From the NCBI GenBank assembly GCA_903959175.1, contig CAJBVW010000112.1, positions 1 through 41,013 of the forward strand: a stretch of 41,013 nucleotides of DNA. Direction: 5' to 3'. This DNA comes from an uncultured Pseudomonadota bacterium (GTDB taxonomy: Bacteria; Myxococcota_A; UBA796; SXON01). The translations under genes and the position numbers were made by a program. Positions 34,056 through 41,013 of the stretch are shown in pieces (within the stretch, counting starts at the first letter, position 1; each line of letters starts with the position of its first letter). Below the pieces are notes generated by a model, which was not told where the DNA came from, did no database searches, and worked only from the letters and a program-made list of their open reading frames with translations.

Positions 34056-34663
34056 GATTGGCGCGCCGCCTTCAGGGAGAGGATGAGGCGGGTCGCGACG
34101 CGCTCGATGTTGCCGAGGAGCTCGCGGGCGTTGGCGTCGGCCACGGCGTGGGCGGCGAGGGCCGGGATGGCGACGAGGAGGCCGAAGGCGGTGGTGGCCA
34201 TGGCGGTCGAGCTGCCCTCGGAGAGCTGGGCGGCGCGCTCGGCGGCGGCGACGTCCCCGAGGGCGCCGAACGCGAGGATGAGGCCGTAGACCGTGCCGAA
34301 GAGGCCGATCATCGTGGCGATGGAGGCGACGGCGGAGAGGTAGGGGATGCGGCGGCGCACCTTGAGCTCGGCCGCGACGGACGCGGCGCTCATGGCCTCC
34401 CAGGCGAGGTCGGGGTCCCGGTAGGCGAGGCCGGCGCGGACGACCTCCTCCATCGGGGTGGTGCCGAGCGTCACATCGGCGGTGCCACCGGTCTTCACCG
34501 CGGCCTCGACCTTCAGGATCATCGCCTCCGGGTCGCACTGGTAGCGGAACAGGCTGAGCGTGCGCTCGATGACGACGGCGAGCGCGAACGCCATGACCGC
34601 GAGCAGCGCGTACATGAAGATCGCCGCCGAGCCCGAGAAGGCGGTCATCAGGTAGGTCAGCAT
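34052..34663 (-). CDS. exbB: ExbB/TolQ/MotA-family protein
   Basis: The proton-channel scaffold of an Exb/Tol-type motor, 203 residues with three membrane helices: residues about 12-31, 105-130 and 158-178. The second helix includes SAVASIATMIGLFGTVYGLI, the classic GLxGTVxG motif, and the third TTAFGLLVAIPALAAH. The cytoplasmic loop between helices 1 and 2 is about 70 residues, as in ExbB and TolQ. Its stop overlaps the first ExbD-like gene (GTGA). It stands 4 bases after the gene for the Cys-repeat protein and probably belongs to one operon with it. Confidence 0.93.
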   Translation of the reverse strand: MLTYLMTAFSGSAAIFMYALLAVMAFALAVVIERTLSLFRYQCDPEAMILKVEAAVKTGGTADVTLGTTPMEEVVRAGLAYRDPDLAWEAMSAASVAAELKVRRRIPYLSAVASIATMIGLFGTVYGLILAFGALGDVAAAERAAQLSEGSSTAMATTAFGLLVAIPALAAHAVADANARELLGNIERVATRLILSLKAARQS

Positions 34664-34667
34664 GGGT

Positions 34668-35606
34668 TCATCTCTTGAGGAACACGAGGCAACGCTCGCG
34701 GATCGTGGAGGTTGCGATGCTCTCGCACAGGGCGACGCCGCGCGCGGGGTCGAAGCGCTTGAGCTGGTGGGCCACGCCCTGGCGGCAGTTGTCTTCGTAC
34801 GGGGTCACGGTGGCGCAGGTGGCGAGCGTCGCGTCGGGGTCGCGCTCGGCGGCGCCCCAGCCGACGCCGTGGAAGCAGTTGCCGCGCCAGGCGTCGGTCG
34901 CGCGGCCGCAGGCGGCGGCGGCCTCCTTGAAGTCCCGCCGCGCGAGGTACTTGCCGATGCCGTGCCAGCAGGTCTTGCGGGTGAGCTCGTCGCCCTCCTC
35001 GCGGCTGCAGAAGGTGACCGCGGGCTCGAGGCCCTCGAGCGCGACCTCGCCCACGACGTCGTGGCGGCAGAAGTCCCGGAAGGCCTCGGCGTGCTCGCAG
35101 CGTCCGAGCGCGTAGACGGGGTCGAGCTCGGCGAGGGCCAGCCCCATGCCGAAGTGGCACTGGCCGCGCCACTTCACGGCGGGGATGCCGTCACAGATGC
35201 GCTCGGCGGCGGCGCGGTCGATCGGCGCGACGGCCTCGGCGACGTCGGCCTCGCACTCGAGCATCAGCTCGGTGCCCGCGATGCGCTCGCACACCTGGAG
35301 CGCGCCCTGGGGGTCCCGCGCGGCGGACTGCCGGGCGAGGGCCTGGAGGCACACGTCCTTCACGTCCTTCGCCATCGCGCCGCACGCCTCGAGCGTCAGG
35401 AGCGCGACGCCCGCGCCTCCGCCGTCCTCCGACACGGGGCGCTCGGCGCCGTCGGGCTTCGGCGGGAGGGCCATGAAGCCGTCCGACGAGGCCGCGGGCG
35501 CGACGACGGCCGCCACGTGCACGGCAAACGACTCCAGCCCGAACCGGAGTCCGAGCAGAACGGCCATGCAGGCGACGACTAGGAGGGTGAAGGGGAGGGA
35601 GCGCAC
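34668..35606 (-). CDS. Membrane-anchored protein with eight Cys-pair helical repeats
   Basis: A 312-residue protein with one N-terminal hydrophobic segment (residues 5-22; VVAC could also be read as a lipobox) and a Gly/Asp-rich linker. Residues 70-312 form eight similar units of about 30-36 residues. Each has a Cys, about 11-14 residues later a second Cys, then a GxGxxLAxxD-type helix pair and the next Cys: EAC/DVC, QVC/LEC, RIC/GQC, GRC/DFC, TFC/KTC, AAC/GNC, ATC/DNC and ALC/ERC. The spacing suggests one disulfide per helical hairpin, like Sel1 or TPR but oxidised, hence periplasmic. GTG start; it follows the small membrane protein gene with one base between. No close family is recognised. 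Confidence 0.75.
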   Translation of the reverse strand: MRSLPFTLLVVACMAVLLGLRFGLESFAVHVAAVVAPAASSDGFMALPPKPDGAERPVSEDGGGAGVALLTLEACGAMAKDVKDVCLQALARQSAARDPQGALQVCERIAGTELMLECEADVAEAVAPIDRAAAERICDGIPAVKWRGQCHFGMGLALAELDPVYALGRCEHAEAFRDFCRHDVVGEVALEGLEPAVTFCSREEGDELTRKTCWHGIGKYLARRDFKEAAAACGRATDAWRGNCFHGVGWGAAERDPDATLATCATVTPYEDNCRQGVAHQLKRFDPARGVALCESIATSTIRERCLVFLKR

Positions 35607-35607
35607 G

Positions 35608-35784
35608 TCATTCGGTGTAGCCGAGGTCCTGCATCCACTTCTCGTACTCGGCGCGCTTGATGTCCTCGTACTTCTGCTCCACCGTTACGGGCGGGGGCGG
35701 TTCGGGGCGGAGCTGCCAGTACGCGAGGGCGCCGGTGCCGAGCGCGGCGACGAAGCTGCCGCCGAGGATGAGAACCTTGCGCAT
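35608..35784 (-). CDS. Small single-span membrane protein, 58 residues
   Basis: First gene of the exb-type operon. A basic start MRKVLILGGSFVAALG leads into one membrane helix (residues 4-22) and then a soluble tail with a Pro run (RPEPPPPVTVE) and QKYEDIKRAEYEKWMQDLGY. It is not recognised. A longer reading with an upstream ATG gives a chain without hydrophobic start, so the ATG at 35784 is preferred. Its position before the Cys-repeat and ExbB/ExbD genes makes it a likely minor component of the same system. Confidence 0.65.
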   Translation of the reverse strand: MRKVLILGGSFVAALGTGALAYWQLRPEPPPPVTVEQKYEDIKRAEYEKWMQDLGYTE

Positions 35785-35873
35785 GGGTGCTAATGTGGCA
35801 TGGGACGCCCCGTCCGGCAAACGCGCCGAAGCGTGCGTGCCACCGGCCACGGCGCGGAGCGGAACCGCGCCAA

Positions 35874-35902
35874 TCGACCGTGCGTGGAACATGCGCTACA
35901 CT
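35874..35902 (+). promoter_or_regulatory. Sigma-70-type promoter of the M16 protease gene
   Basis: A -35 TCGACC (35874-35879) and -10 TACACT (35897-35902) are spaced by exactly 17 bases, 4 of 6 matches each. Transcription would begin near 35909, giving a leader of about 60 bases ending in GGAG five bases before the ATG. It also lies opposite the start of the exb operon. Confidence 0.5.
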
Positions 35903-35969
35903 GGCGCGCTCTCCCCTGCGCGGCCGCGAGCCGTAGTTCCGGTATCCGCTGCGTCCCCACGGAGTCTCC

Positions 35970-38939
35970 ATGCGCCGTATCCCCCTCCTGCTGACGCTCG
36001 GCGTCCTCCCCTTCATGGCGTTCGCCGACGCGCCCCCGCGCGCCAAGATGGAGGTCAAGTACAAGCAGTACGACGTGAAGATGCGGGACTTCAACTTCCC
36101 GTCCGGGCTCCGCATCATCTTCCAGGAAGACGACAGCCAGCCCATCGTCTCGATCACCTCCGTCATCGACCGCGGCAGCACCTCGGATCCCGAGGGCCTC
36201 GAGGGCATCGCCCACGTGGCCGAGCACATGTGGTTCCGCTCCAAGCAGAAGGACGCTGACGGCAAGCCGCTCCCGAAGGTGTGGGACCTCCTCCGCGAGA
36301 TGGGGGCGAACCTCAACGCCTCGACCGCGGACGACTGGACCAACTACATGACGGTCGCGCCGGTCGACAAGCTCGTGCCGCTCCTCCGCCTCGAGTCGCT
36401 CCGCATGAAGTCGGCGTGGGAGGGCATCGAGAACGAGGTGCTCCTCACCGAGCGCGAGGTCGTCCGCAACGAGCTCCGCATGCGGTACGAGAACGCGCCG
36501 CAGGCCGCCTTCGGGTACATGATGGTCAAGTTGTTCCCGTCTAACCACGTCTACGGGCGTGCTGCCTACGCGGGCATCGGCAACAACGACTCGCTCAACG
36601 CGATCACCATGCCGGACGTGAAGAAGTTCTTCCAGGACAACTACGGCCCGGCGAACACCACGATCGTCGTCGTCGGCGACTTCAAGCTCGAAGACGCCCC
36701 GAAGTTCCTCGACGAGTTCGCGATCGACCAGCTGGTCGACCCGAAGAACCCGACGGACGAGATCAAGCTCGTCGAGCCGAAGGTGCGCGTCGCCGGCGCC
36801 TCCGCCGAGCCCCCGGCGCCCCCGGCCCCCCTCCTCGTGAAGGGCGACATCACGGGCCTCACCACCGAGCACGGTGCGGTCGAGAAGCCCACGCTCATCC
36901 TCGGTTGGACGCTGCCCGGCGGCTACCGCGACAACGAGCCGATGATGAACCTCGCGGCGTTCCAGCTCACCCTGGCCATCCGCCAGGAGATGTTCCCGAG
37001 CTGGGACTACAAGCAGGACCGCTCTGACATCGAGAGCCTCGGCTGCTTCCTGCAGCCGCAGAAGGAAGCCTCGATGGCCTGGTGCTTCATCGAGATCAGC
37101 GACGAGAAGGAGGCCCCCCGCCTCGCCGAGAAGGCGCTCGACGGCCTCTACCGCGTGTGGAGCGCCGACGAATACTACCGCTCCTTCCAGGAGTACCTGT
37201 TCTCCTACACGAAGACCCAGCAGCTCGCCTCGGTGTTCCAGAACGTCGACCTCGTCTCCTCCATCGGCAACGGGCGCGCGGCGGACACGGCGAACTTCGT
37301 CCACTACACCGGTGACCCGCTCTACTACTCGCGTCAGTTCGAGTGGATCAACAAGATCACGGCCGACCAGGCCCGCAAGCTCGCGGAGAAGTACCTCAAC
37401 CGCGGCCGCGCGGCGGCGGTGCTCATGCTGCCCTACGAAGAGGGCGATCTCGCGATGGACACGGCCGACGCGCAGTACCGCGGCGCCCGTCGTGAGGACG
37501 TGCTCGACACGAGCCTCACCGCCGCCCAGCTGACCCCGGCCGCCATCGAGGCCGCCGTCATCCCGCCGGACGTGTCGAAGCTCAAGGAGACCACCCTCCC
37601 GAGCGGCGTCAAGCTCGTCTCGATGGCCCACTCGAACGCCCCGCTCGTGCAGGTGCGCCTCGTGTTCGGCGGCGGCCAGGACAGCCTGCCCGACGGCTCG
37701 GCGTCCTTCGCGTCCAGCATGTGGAAGAACGAGAGCGTGGTCGACGCCCTCCGCATCGTCGGCTTCGACAACTTCTCGATGGGCGGCCTCTCGACCGAGT
37801 TCGACATCTCGTCCTCGGCCGGCAACCTCGAAGACGCGCTCTACGTCATCCGCGACCGCATCGACAACCTCAAGGCCTACACCGACGGCCGGATGGACTG
37901 GGTCAAGGACCGCAAGAGCGGCGTCCTCGGCTGGATGAAGGACCCCGCCGAGTGGGCGTCGCGCACGTCCCTCGAGCGCGTGCTCCCGAACCACCCGTAC
38001 TCCCGCTGGTACACCCACGGCGACTACGACACGATGAACGCGTGGACCACGAAGGTCTCGAACGACGTGTTCTCCCACGTGCTCCGCCCCGAGAACGCGA
38101 CGCTGTTCATCATCGGGAACGCCACGCAGGAAGAGGCCAGCAAGGCCGCGAACACCTACTTCGGCGGGTGGACCGGCTGGGGCAAGGCGCCCACCGACGG
38201 CAAGACGCTCCTCACGAGCTACCCCGCCGCCACCGAGCCCCCGGCCCGCCAGGTGTTGCTCTTCAACAAGGACAACTCCAGCCAGTCGAACGTGTCGTAC
38301 TCCTGCCAGCTCGGCGAGGTCACGGACAAGAACATCGCCGCGGCGCAGATCCTCGGTGACGCGCTCTCCGAGGACACCTGGCTCGCCCTCCGCGAGCAGA
38401 CCGGCGCGTCCTACGGCGCCTACGCCGGCGCCAGCATGCAGCGCGGCGGCGTCGCGTTCCTGAACATGGCCAGCCTCGTGCAGAACGACGCCTCGCCCCT
38501 CGCGGTGAAGGTGTTCCTCGAGCTCGGCGAGAAGGCCAAGCGCGGCGACATTCGGGAGAAGACCCTCCAGATCGTCAAGTACAACCGGGCCCAGGGCTAT
38601 GTGGCCGGGCACCAGTCCACGGCGCAGATGATGGGCCGCATCGCGGGCACCTTCGCGCTCGGCTGGGGCTCCGACTACTTCCGCAGCTACCCGAAGCAGC
38701 TCGCCAACGTCACGATCGACCAGATCAAGCCGCTGCTCGACCGCTGCGTCGGCCACGAGGTCGTCACGGTCGTCGGCCCGGTGGACGCCATCAAGCCGCT
38801 CTTCGACAAGCAGGGCATCACGTACGAGGTCTTCGACTGGAAGCAGGCGAAGCTCGACTACGCCACGAAGTTCGGTCTGAAGGACGTGCTCAAGGCCGAC
38901 GAGAAGAAGAAGAAGGAAGAGGCGAAGAAGGGCAAGTAA
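35970..38939 (+). CDS. Exported M16 zinc metalloprotease, two-domain fused form
   Basis: A 989-residue secreted protease of the pitrilysin/insulinase type. A signal peptide (MRRIPLLLTLGVLPFMAFA, cleavage before DAPP) sends it to the periplasm. The first half has the inverted zinc motif HVAEH (His82, Glu85, His86) and EREVVRNE (Glu161, Glu168), with Glu168 as third zinc ligand. Two pairs of M16 domains follow; the second half (from about LPSGVKLVSM) lacks HxxEH and has DGSASFASSM there, so it is structural. The C-terminus is Lys/Glu-rich (KADEKKKKEEAKKGK). It may process peptides or proteins in the envelope. GGAG lies before the ATG. Confidence 0.95.
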   Translation: MRRIPLLLTLGVLPFMAFADAPPRAKMEVKYKQYDVKMRDFNFPSGLRIIFQEDDSQPIVSITSVIDRGSTSDPEGLEGIAHVAEHMWFRSKQKDADGKPLPKVWDLLREMGANLNASTADDWTNYMTVAPVDKLVPLLRLESLRMKSAWEGIENEVLLTEREVVRNELRMRYENAPQAAFGYMMVKLFPSNHVYGRAAYAGIGNNDSLNAITMPDVKKFFQDNYGPANTTIVVVGDFKLEDAPKFLDEFAIDQLVDPKNPTDEIKLVEPKVRVAGASAEPPAPPAPLLVKGDITGLTTEHGAVEKPTLILGWTLPGGYRDNEPMMNLAAFQLTLAIRQEMFPSWDYKQDRSDIESLGCFLQPQKEASMAWCFIEISDEKEAPRLAEKALDGLYRVWSADEYYRSFQEYLFSYTKTQQLASVFQNVDLVSSIGNGRAADTANFVHYTGDPLYYSRQFEWINKITADQARKLAEKYLNRGRAAAVLMLPYEEGDLAMDTADAQYRGARREDVLDTSLTAAQLTPAAIEAAVIPPDVSKLKETTLPSGVKLVSMAHSNAPLVQVRLVFGGGQDSLPDGSASFASSMWKNESVVDALRIVGFDNFSMGGLSTEFDISSSAGNLEDALYVIRDRIDNLKAYTDGRMDWVKDRKSGVLGWMKDPAEWASRTSLERVLPNHPYSRWYTHGDYDTMNAWTTKVSNDVFSHVLRPENATLFIIGNATQEEASKAANTYFGGWTGWGKAPTDGKTLLTSYPAATEPPARQVLLFNKDNSSQSNVSYSCQLGEVTDKNIAAAQILGDALSEDTWLALREQTGASYGAYAGASMQRGGVAFLNMASLVQNDASPLAVKVFLELGEKAKRGDIREKTLQIVKYNRAQGYVAGHQSTAQMMGRIAGTFALGWGSDYFRSYPKQLANVTIDQIKPLLDRCVGHEVVTVVGPVDAIKPLFDKQGITYEVFDWKQAKLDYATKFGLKDVLKADEKKKKEEAKKGK

Positions 38940-38959
38940 ACCCGCTCCGAGCCCTGGCA

Positions 38960-38991
38960 GGGGAGGTCGTCGCAGCCGCGGTGACCTCCCC
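38960..38991 (+). terminator. Hairpin after the M16 protease gene
   Basis: A perfect 9-bp stem GGGGAGGTC / GACCTCCCC with a 14-base loop lies 21 bases past the stop. No T-tract follows. It ends immediately before a potential GTG start of plsC, which argues for the later ATG at 39022. Confidence 0.55.
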
Positions 38992-39021
38992 GTGACAGCG
39001 GAGGACTACGGTCTCCCCACG

Positions 39022-39804
39022 ATGCCGCTGTCCCGCCTGTCGAGTGTGATTCGCCTCCTCTCGTGCCTGCTCCTGATCGCGGTCGGCACGTTCGTCTTCG
39101 TGCTGGTCTGCCTGCTCCTCCTGCCGAGCCGCAGCCTCCGGATCAAGGCCTGCAACGTGTACGGGCACGTCGTCGGTCGCGGCTGCCTCTGGCTCGCCGG
39201 CGCGACGGTGCCGGAGGGGATCCCGGAGCAGGTCCGGGCGGACCACCCCGCGATCTACATCTCGAACCACACGTCGATGCTGGACATCTTCATGGGGATC
39301 TGGCTCGCCCCCGTCGGCACGGTGGGCGTCGCGAAGAAGCAGGTCGTCTGGTACCCCTTCTTCGGCCAGCTGTACGCGGTCTCCGGGCACATCCTGCTCG
39401 ACCGCTCCAACACCGCGTCCGCGATCGACGCGCTGAAGGAGGCCGCCGCCATCATCCACACGCACCGCATCGGCGTGTGGATGTGGCCGGAGGGCACCCG
39501 CGCGAAGGACGGCCGCCTGCGCCCGTTCAAGAAGGGCTTCGCGCACCTCGCCATCGCGACCCGCCTGCCGATCGTGCCGGTGGTCGTGACCGGCGCGCAC
39601 CACGCGATGCAGAAGAACTCGCTCACCATCCGCCCGACGGTCATCGGGATGCGCGCGCTCCCCGCGATCCGGACGGACGACTGGACGCTGGAGAACCTCG
39701 ACGAGAAGGTGGCGGAGGTCCACGCCGCGTTCGACGCCGCGCTGCCCGACGAGCAGAAGTCCCTCCCGGTCGCCCCCGCCGCCGGTCGGCGGACGGGCTC
39801 CTAA
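39022..39804 (+). CDS. plsC: 1-acyl-sn-glycerol-3-phosphate acyltransferase PlsC
   Basis: Transfers an acyl chain to lysophosphatidic acid, making phosphatidic acid for membrane lipids. The 260 residues have an N-terminal membrane helix (residues 10-34) and the catalytic HX4D (SNHTSMLD, His83 and Asp88), a second block PEGTRAKDG (156-160), and LPIVPVVVTGA, the usual order. I choose the ATG at 39022; a GTG at 38992 would add ten residues but starts right after a hairpin, and neither has a good ribosome-binding site. Its stop overlaps the stop of the convergent FabH-like gene (CTAA). Together they place lipid synthesis at this end. Confidence 0.93.
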   Translation: MPLSRLSSVIRLLSCLLLIAVGTFVFVLVCLLLLPSRSLRIKACNVYGHVVGRGCLWLAGATVPEGIPEQVRADHPAIYISNHTSMLDIFMGIWLAPVGTVGVAKKQVVWYPFFGQLYAVSGHILLDRSNTASAIDALKEAAAIIHTHRIGVWMWPEGTRAKDGRLRPFKKGFAHLAIATRLPIVPVVVTGAHHAMQKNSLTIRPTVIGMRALPAIRTDDWTLENLDEKVAEVHAAFDAALPDEQKSLPVAPAAGRRTGS

Positions 39805-40826
39805 CCTTCCCACTCCATGGCGATGCTCGCCATGACGAAGCCGCTGGCGGCCGCGGTGAGCACGACCTTCTTGCCCGGAGCGACGCGGCCGGTCTGGAGC
39901 GCGTGGCGCAGGGCGATGGGCACGGAGCTCTCGGCGCAGTTGCCGTAGAGGCTGTGCAGGCCGGGGATCATGTCGGCCTCGAGCTCCAGGGCCCCGGCGA
40001 TGGCGCGCAGGACGCTGTTGGAGGGCTGGTGGCTCACGAACACGTCGACGTCACCGACCTCCCAGCCGGCGCGGGCGCACACGCGGCGGACCAGCCCCGG
40101 GATGTGGCGGGCGAGCGCGAAGATGGCAGGGCCGTCGCTGACGAAGTGCCCGTGGATGTCCGCGCGGCAGAGGTTGTGGTGCTCAGAGAGGCCCTCGGCG
40201 AGCATGGCCTTGATGCGGCCGCCGCCCGCGGCCGGGCGCTCGCGGGTGAGCGTCATCGCGGTGGCGGCGTTGCCGAGGGTGAGGCCGGCGCCGAGCAGGG
40301 CGACCTCTTCCGGGGTCTGGATACCGTACTTCACGAAGCCGGGGGGCGTCATCGTGGAGGTGCACACGAGGCCGGTGCGGAGGTCGTCGTCCACCGCGGC
40401 GCGGGCGACGAAGTCCTGGATGGCGAGGAGGCTGCCGGCGCAGGCGGCGGTCACGTCGAGCGCGAGCGCGCGGTTGGCGCCGAGGAGGAGGGCGACCTCG
40501 GAGGCGGTGGCGGGCTCGAAGTACTCGCGGGCGAGGGAGCCGTAGAGGACGAGGTCCACGGCGTCGGGCGAGAGGCCGGCGGTGGTGAGGGCCTCGGCGG
40601 AGGCGCGGGCGGCGTGCCCGGCGAGCGGGAGGGGGTTGGCCTCCCAGTGCCGCCGGCTGGTGCCGCAGGCGCGGAGCAGCGAGCGGATGCGACGGTTGAC
40701 GGGGCCCCACTCCTCTTCGGTGCCGCGGAACTCGGCGTGTACGAGGTGCAGGATGTCGTCGTTCGTGCGGACGATCTCCGGGAGGTGGACCGTCGGCGCG
40801 GAGAGCCAGACCTCGGGGAGGGTCAT
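39801..40826 (-). CDS. FabH-like beta-ketoacyl-ACP synthase III
   Basis: A thiolase-fold condensing enzyme of 341 residues. The catalytic triad Cys129 (VTAACAGS), His266 (VSHQPSNS) and Asn296 (YGNCAESS) is complete, in the order and spacing of KAS III. FabH itself begins fatty acid synthesis from acetyl-CoA and malonyl-ACP; relatives make polyketides, alkylated hydrocarbons or biotin precursors, and the specificity is not clear here. The ATG at 40826 has GAGGAG 11 bases upstream. The upstream gene overlaps it by 4 bases (ATGA). Its stop overlaps plsC at the 3' end. Confidence 0.88.
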   Translation of the reverse strand: MTLPEVWLSAPTVHLPEIVRTNDDILHLVHAEFRGTEEEWGPVNRRIRSLLRACGTSRRHWEANPLPLAGHAARASAEALTTAGLSPDAVDLVLYGSLAREYFEPATASEVALLLGANRALALDVTAACAGSLLAIQDFVARAAVDDDLRTGLVCTSTMTPPGFVKYGIQTPEEVALLGAGLTLGNAATAMTLTRERPAAGGGRIKAMLAEGLSEHHNLCRADIHGHFVSDGPAIFALARHIPGLVRRVCARAGWEVGDVDVFVSHQPSNSVLRAIAGALELEADMIPGLHSLYGNCAESSVPIALRHALQTGRVAPGKKVVLTAAASGFVMASIAMEWEG

Positions 40827-41013
40827 GTCGGGGAGATCTCCTCGCCGGAGTGCACGACGGTCAGGAACGGCGGCGCGGGGTTGGCGCACGCGGTGCAGCG
40901 CAGCGCGATGAGCCAGAGGGAGCCGCCGCCGAAGCCGGAGAAGGCCTCGCCCGCGCTGTTGGTGGCGAGGGAGAGGTCCGCCTTGTAGTCGACGACGTCG
41001 TACACGTCCGCCG
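40823..41013 (-). CDS. Unknown protein, C-terminal 62 residues (5' end cut)
   Basis: The frame is open to the window edge with no required start inside. The visible C-terminus contains a Gly-rich GFGGGSLWLIALRCTACANP with a CxxC pair, perhaps binding metal or ligand. No family is recognised from this fragment. Its stop overlaps the start of the FabH-like gene, so both are in one operon running from beyond the window. Confidence 0.6.
   Translation of the reverse strand, partial: ADVYDVVDYKADLSLATNSAGEAFSGFGGGSLWLIALRCTACANPAPPFLTVVHSGEEISPT

Noticed and set aside
35790-38756. A 988-codon open frame on the minus strand across the M16 protease gene
   Set aside because: The translation is Val/Leu/Arg/Glu-biased without domains, and the plus strand encodes an unmistakable zinc protease with signal peptide and promoter.

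Overview
The window is a very GC-rich bacterial chromosome segment (roughly 70% G+C by eye, with strong G/C preference at third codon positions). It is packed with protein genes and has no gene-free stretch longer than about 175 bases. I see no rRNA, tRNA, insertion sequence, phage gene or CRISPR array. Many small exported lipoproteins, linkers rich in Asp-Thr-Gly or Asp-Ala-Asp, von Willebrand A lipoproteins, ExbB/ExbD modules and frequent GTG/TTG starts suggest a Myxococcota (former Deltaproteobacteria) genome. That placement is an inference from style, not from a marker gene.

Layout. 1-2.4 kb: the 3' part of a glycerate kinase gene (+), converging on two exported proteins (-), a lipoprotein and a TonB-C-like protein. 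2.5-8.4 kb: an F-type ATP synthase operon (-) in the order b', b, delta, alpha, gamma, beta, epsilon, ending in a strong hairpin; subunits a and c are not here. 8.5-11.8 kb: a complete TRAP transporter operon (+), dctP-dctQ-dctM, with overlapping genes. 11.8-14.1 kb: a beta-barrel-like exported protein (-), a degenerate RecF/SMC-like protein and a zinc-ribbon membrane protein (+). 13.9-17.0 kb (-): an ABC-2 exporter pair, a pseudokinase-receiver protein and a 59-residue protein. 17.1-19.8 kb (+): a lipoprotein with two OB-fold-like units and a Tat-type lipoprotein of the phospholipase C/acid phosphatase family. 19.8-23.9 kb (-): murJ, a FabL-type enoyl-ACP reductase, a TPR protein and a membrane metallophosphoesterase.

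24.0-27.2 kb: an orphan Cas2/SinR-like small protein (+), then on the minus strand a GT-C-like membrane protein, a lipoprotein with an Asp/Ala linker and a compact inorganic pyrophosphatase. 27.2-30.3 kb (+): a lipoprotein with an Ig-like fold overlapped by a beta-propeller protein, then a class I aminotransferase. 30.3-35.8 kb (-): the most distinctive block. A small membrane protein, a protein with eight Cys-pair repeats, ExbB, a degenerate ExbD and a canonical ExbD are followed by two tandem paralogous vWA lipoproteins. 35.9-38.9 kb (+): a large exported M16 zinc protease. 39.0-41.0 kb: a PlsC acyltransferase (+) converging on a FabH-like synthase and the 3' end of an unknown gene (-).

The core functions are energy conservation (ATP synthase, pyrophosphatase), solute uptake (TRAP) and envelope/lipid biogenesis (MurJ, FabL-type reductase, PlsC, FabH-like synthase). 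The best candidate for something undescribed is the ExbB/ExbD/Cys-repeat/vWA block. It looks like a proton-motive-force-driven envelope machine whose second ExbD has lost the coupling aspartate. Other points of interest are a pseudo-ATPase, a pseudokinase-receiver, stop-codon-bearing hairpins shared by two convergent genes, and a dispersed GC-rich hairpin element seen twice.
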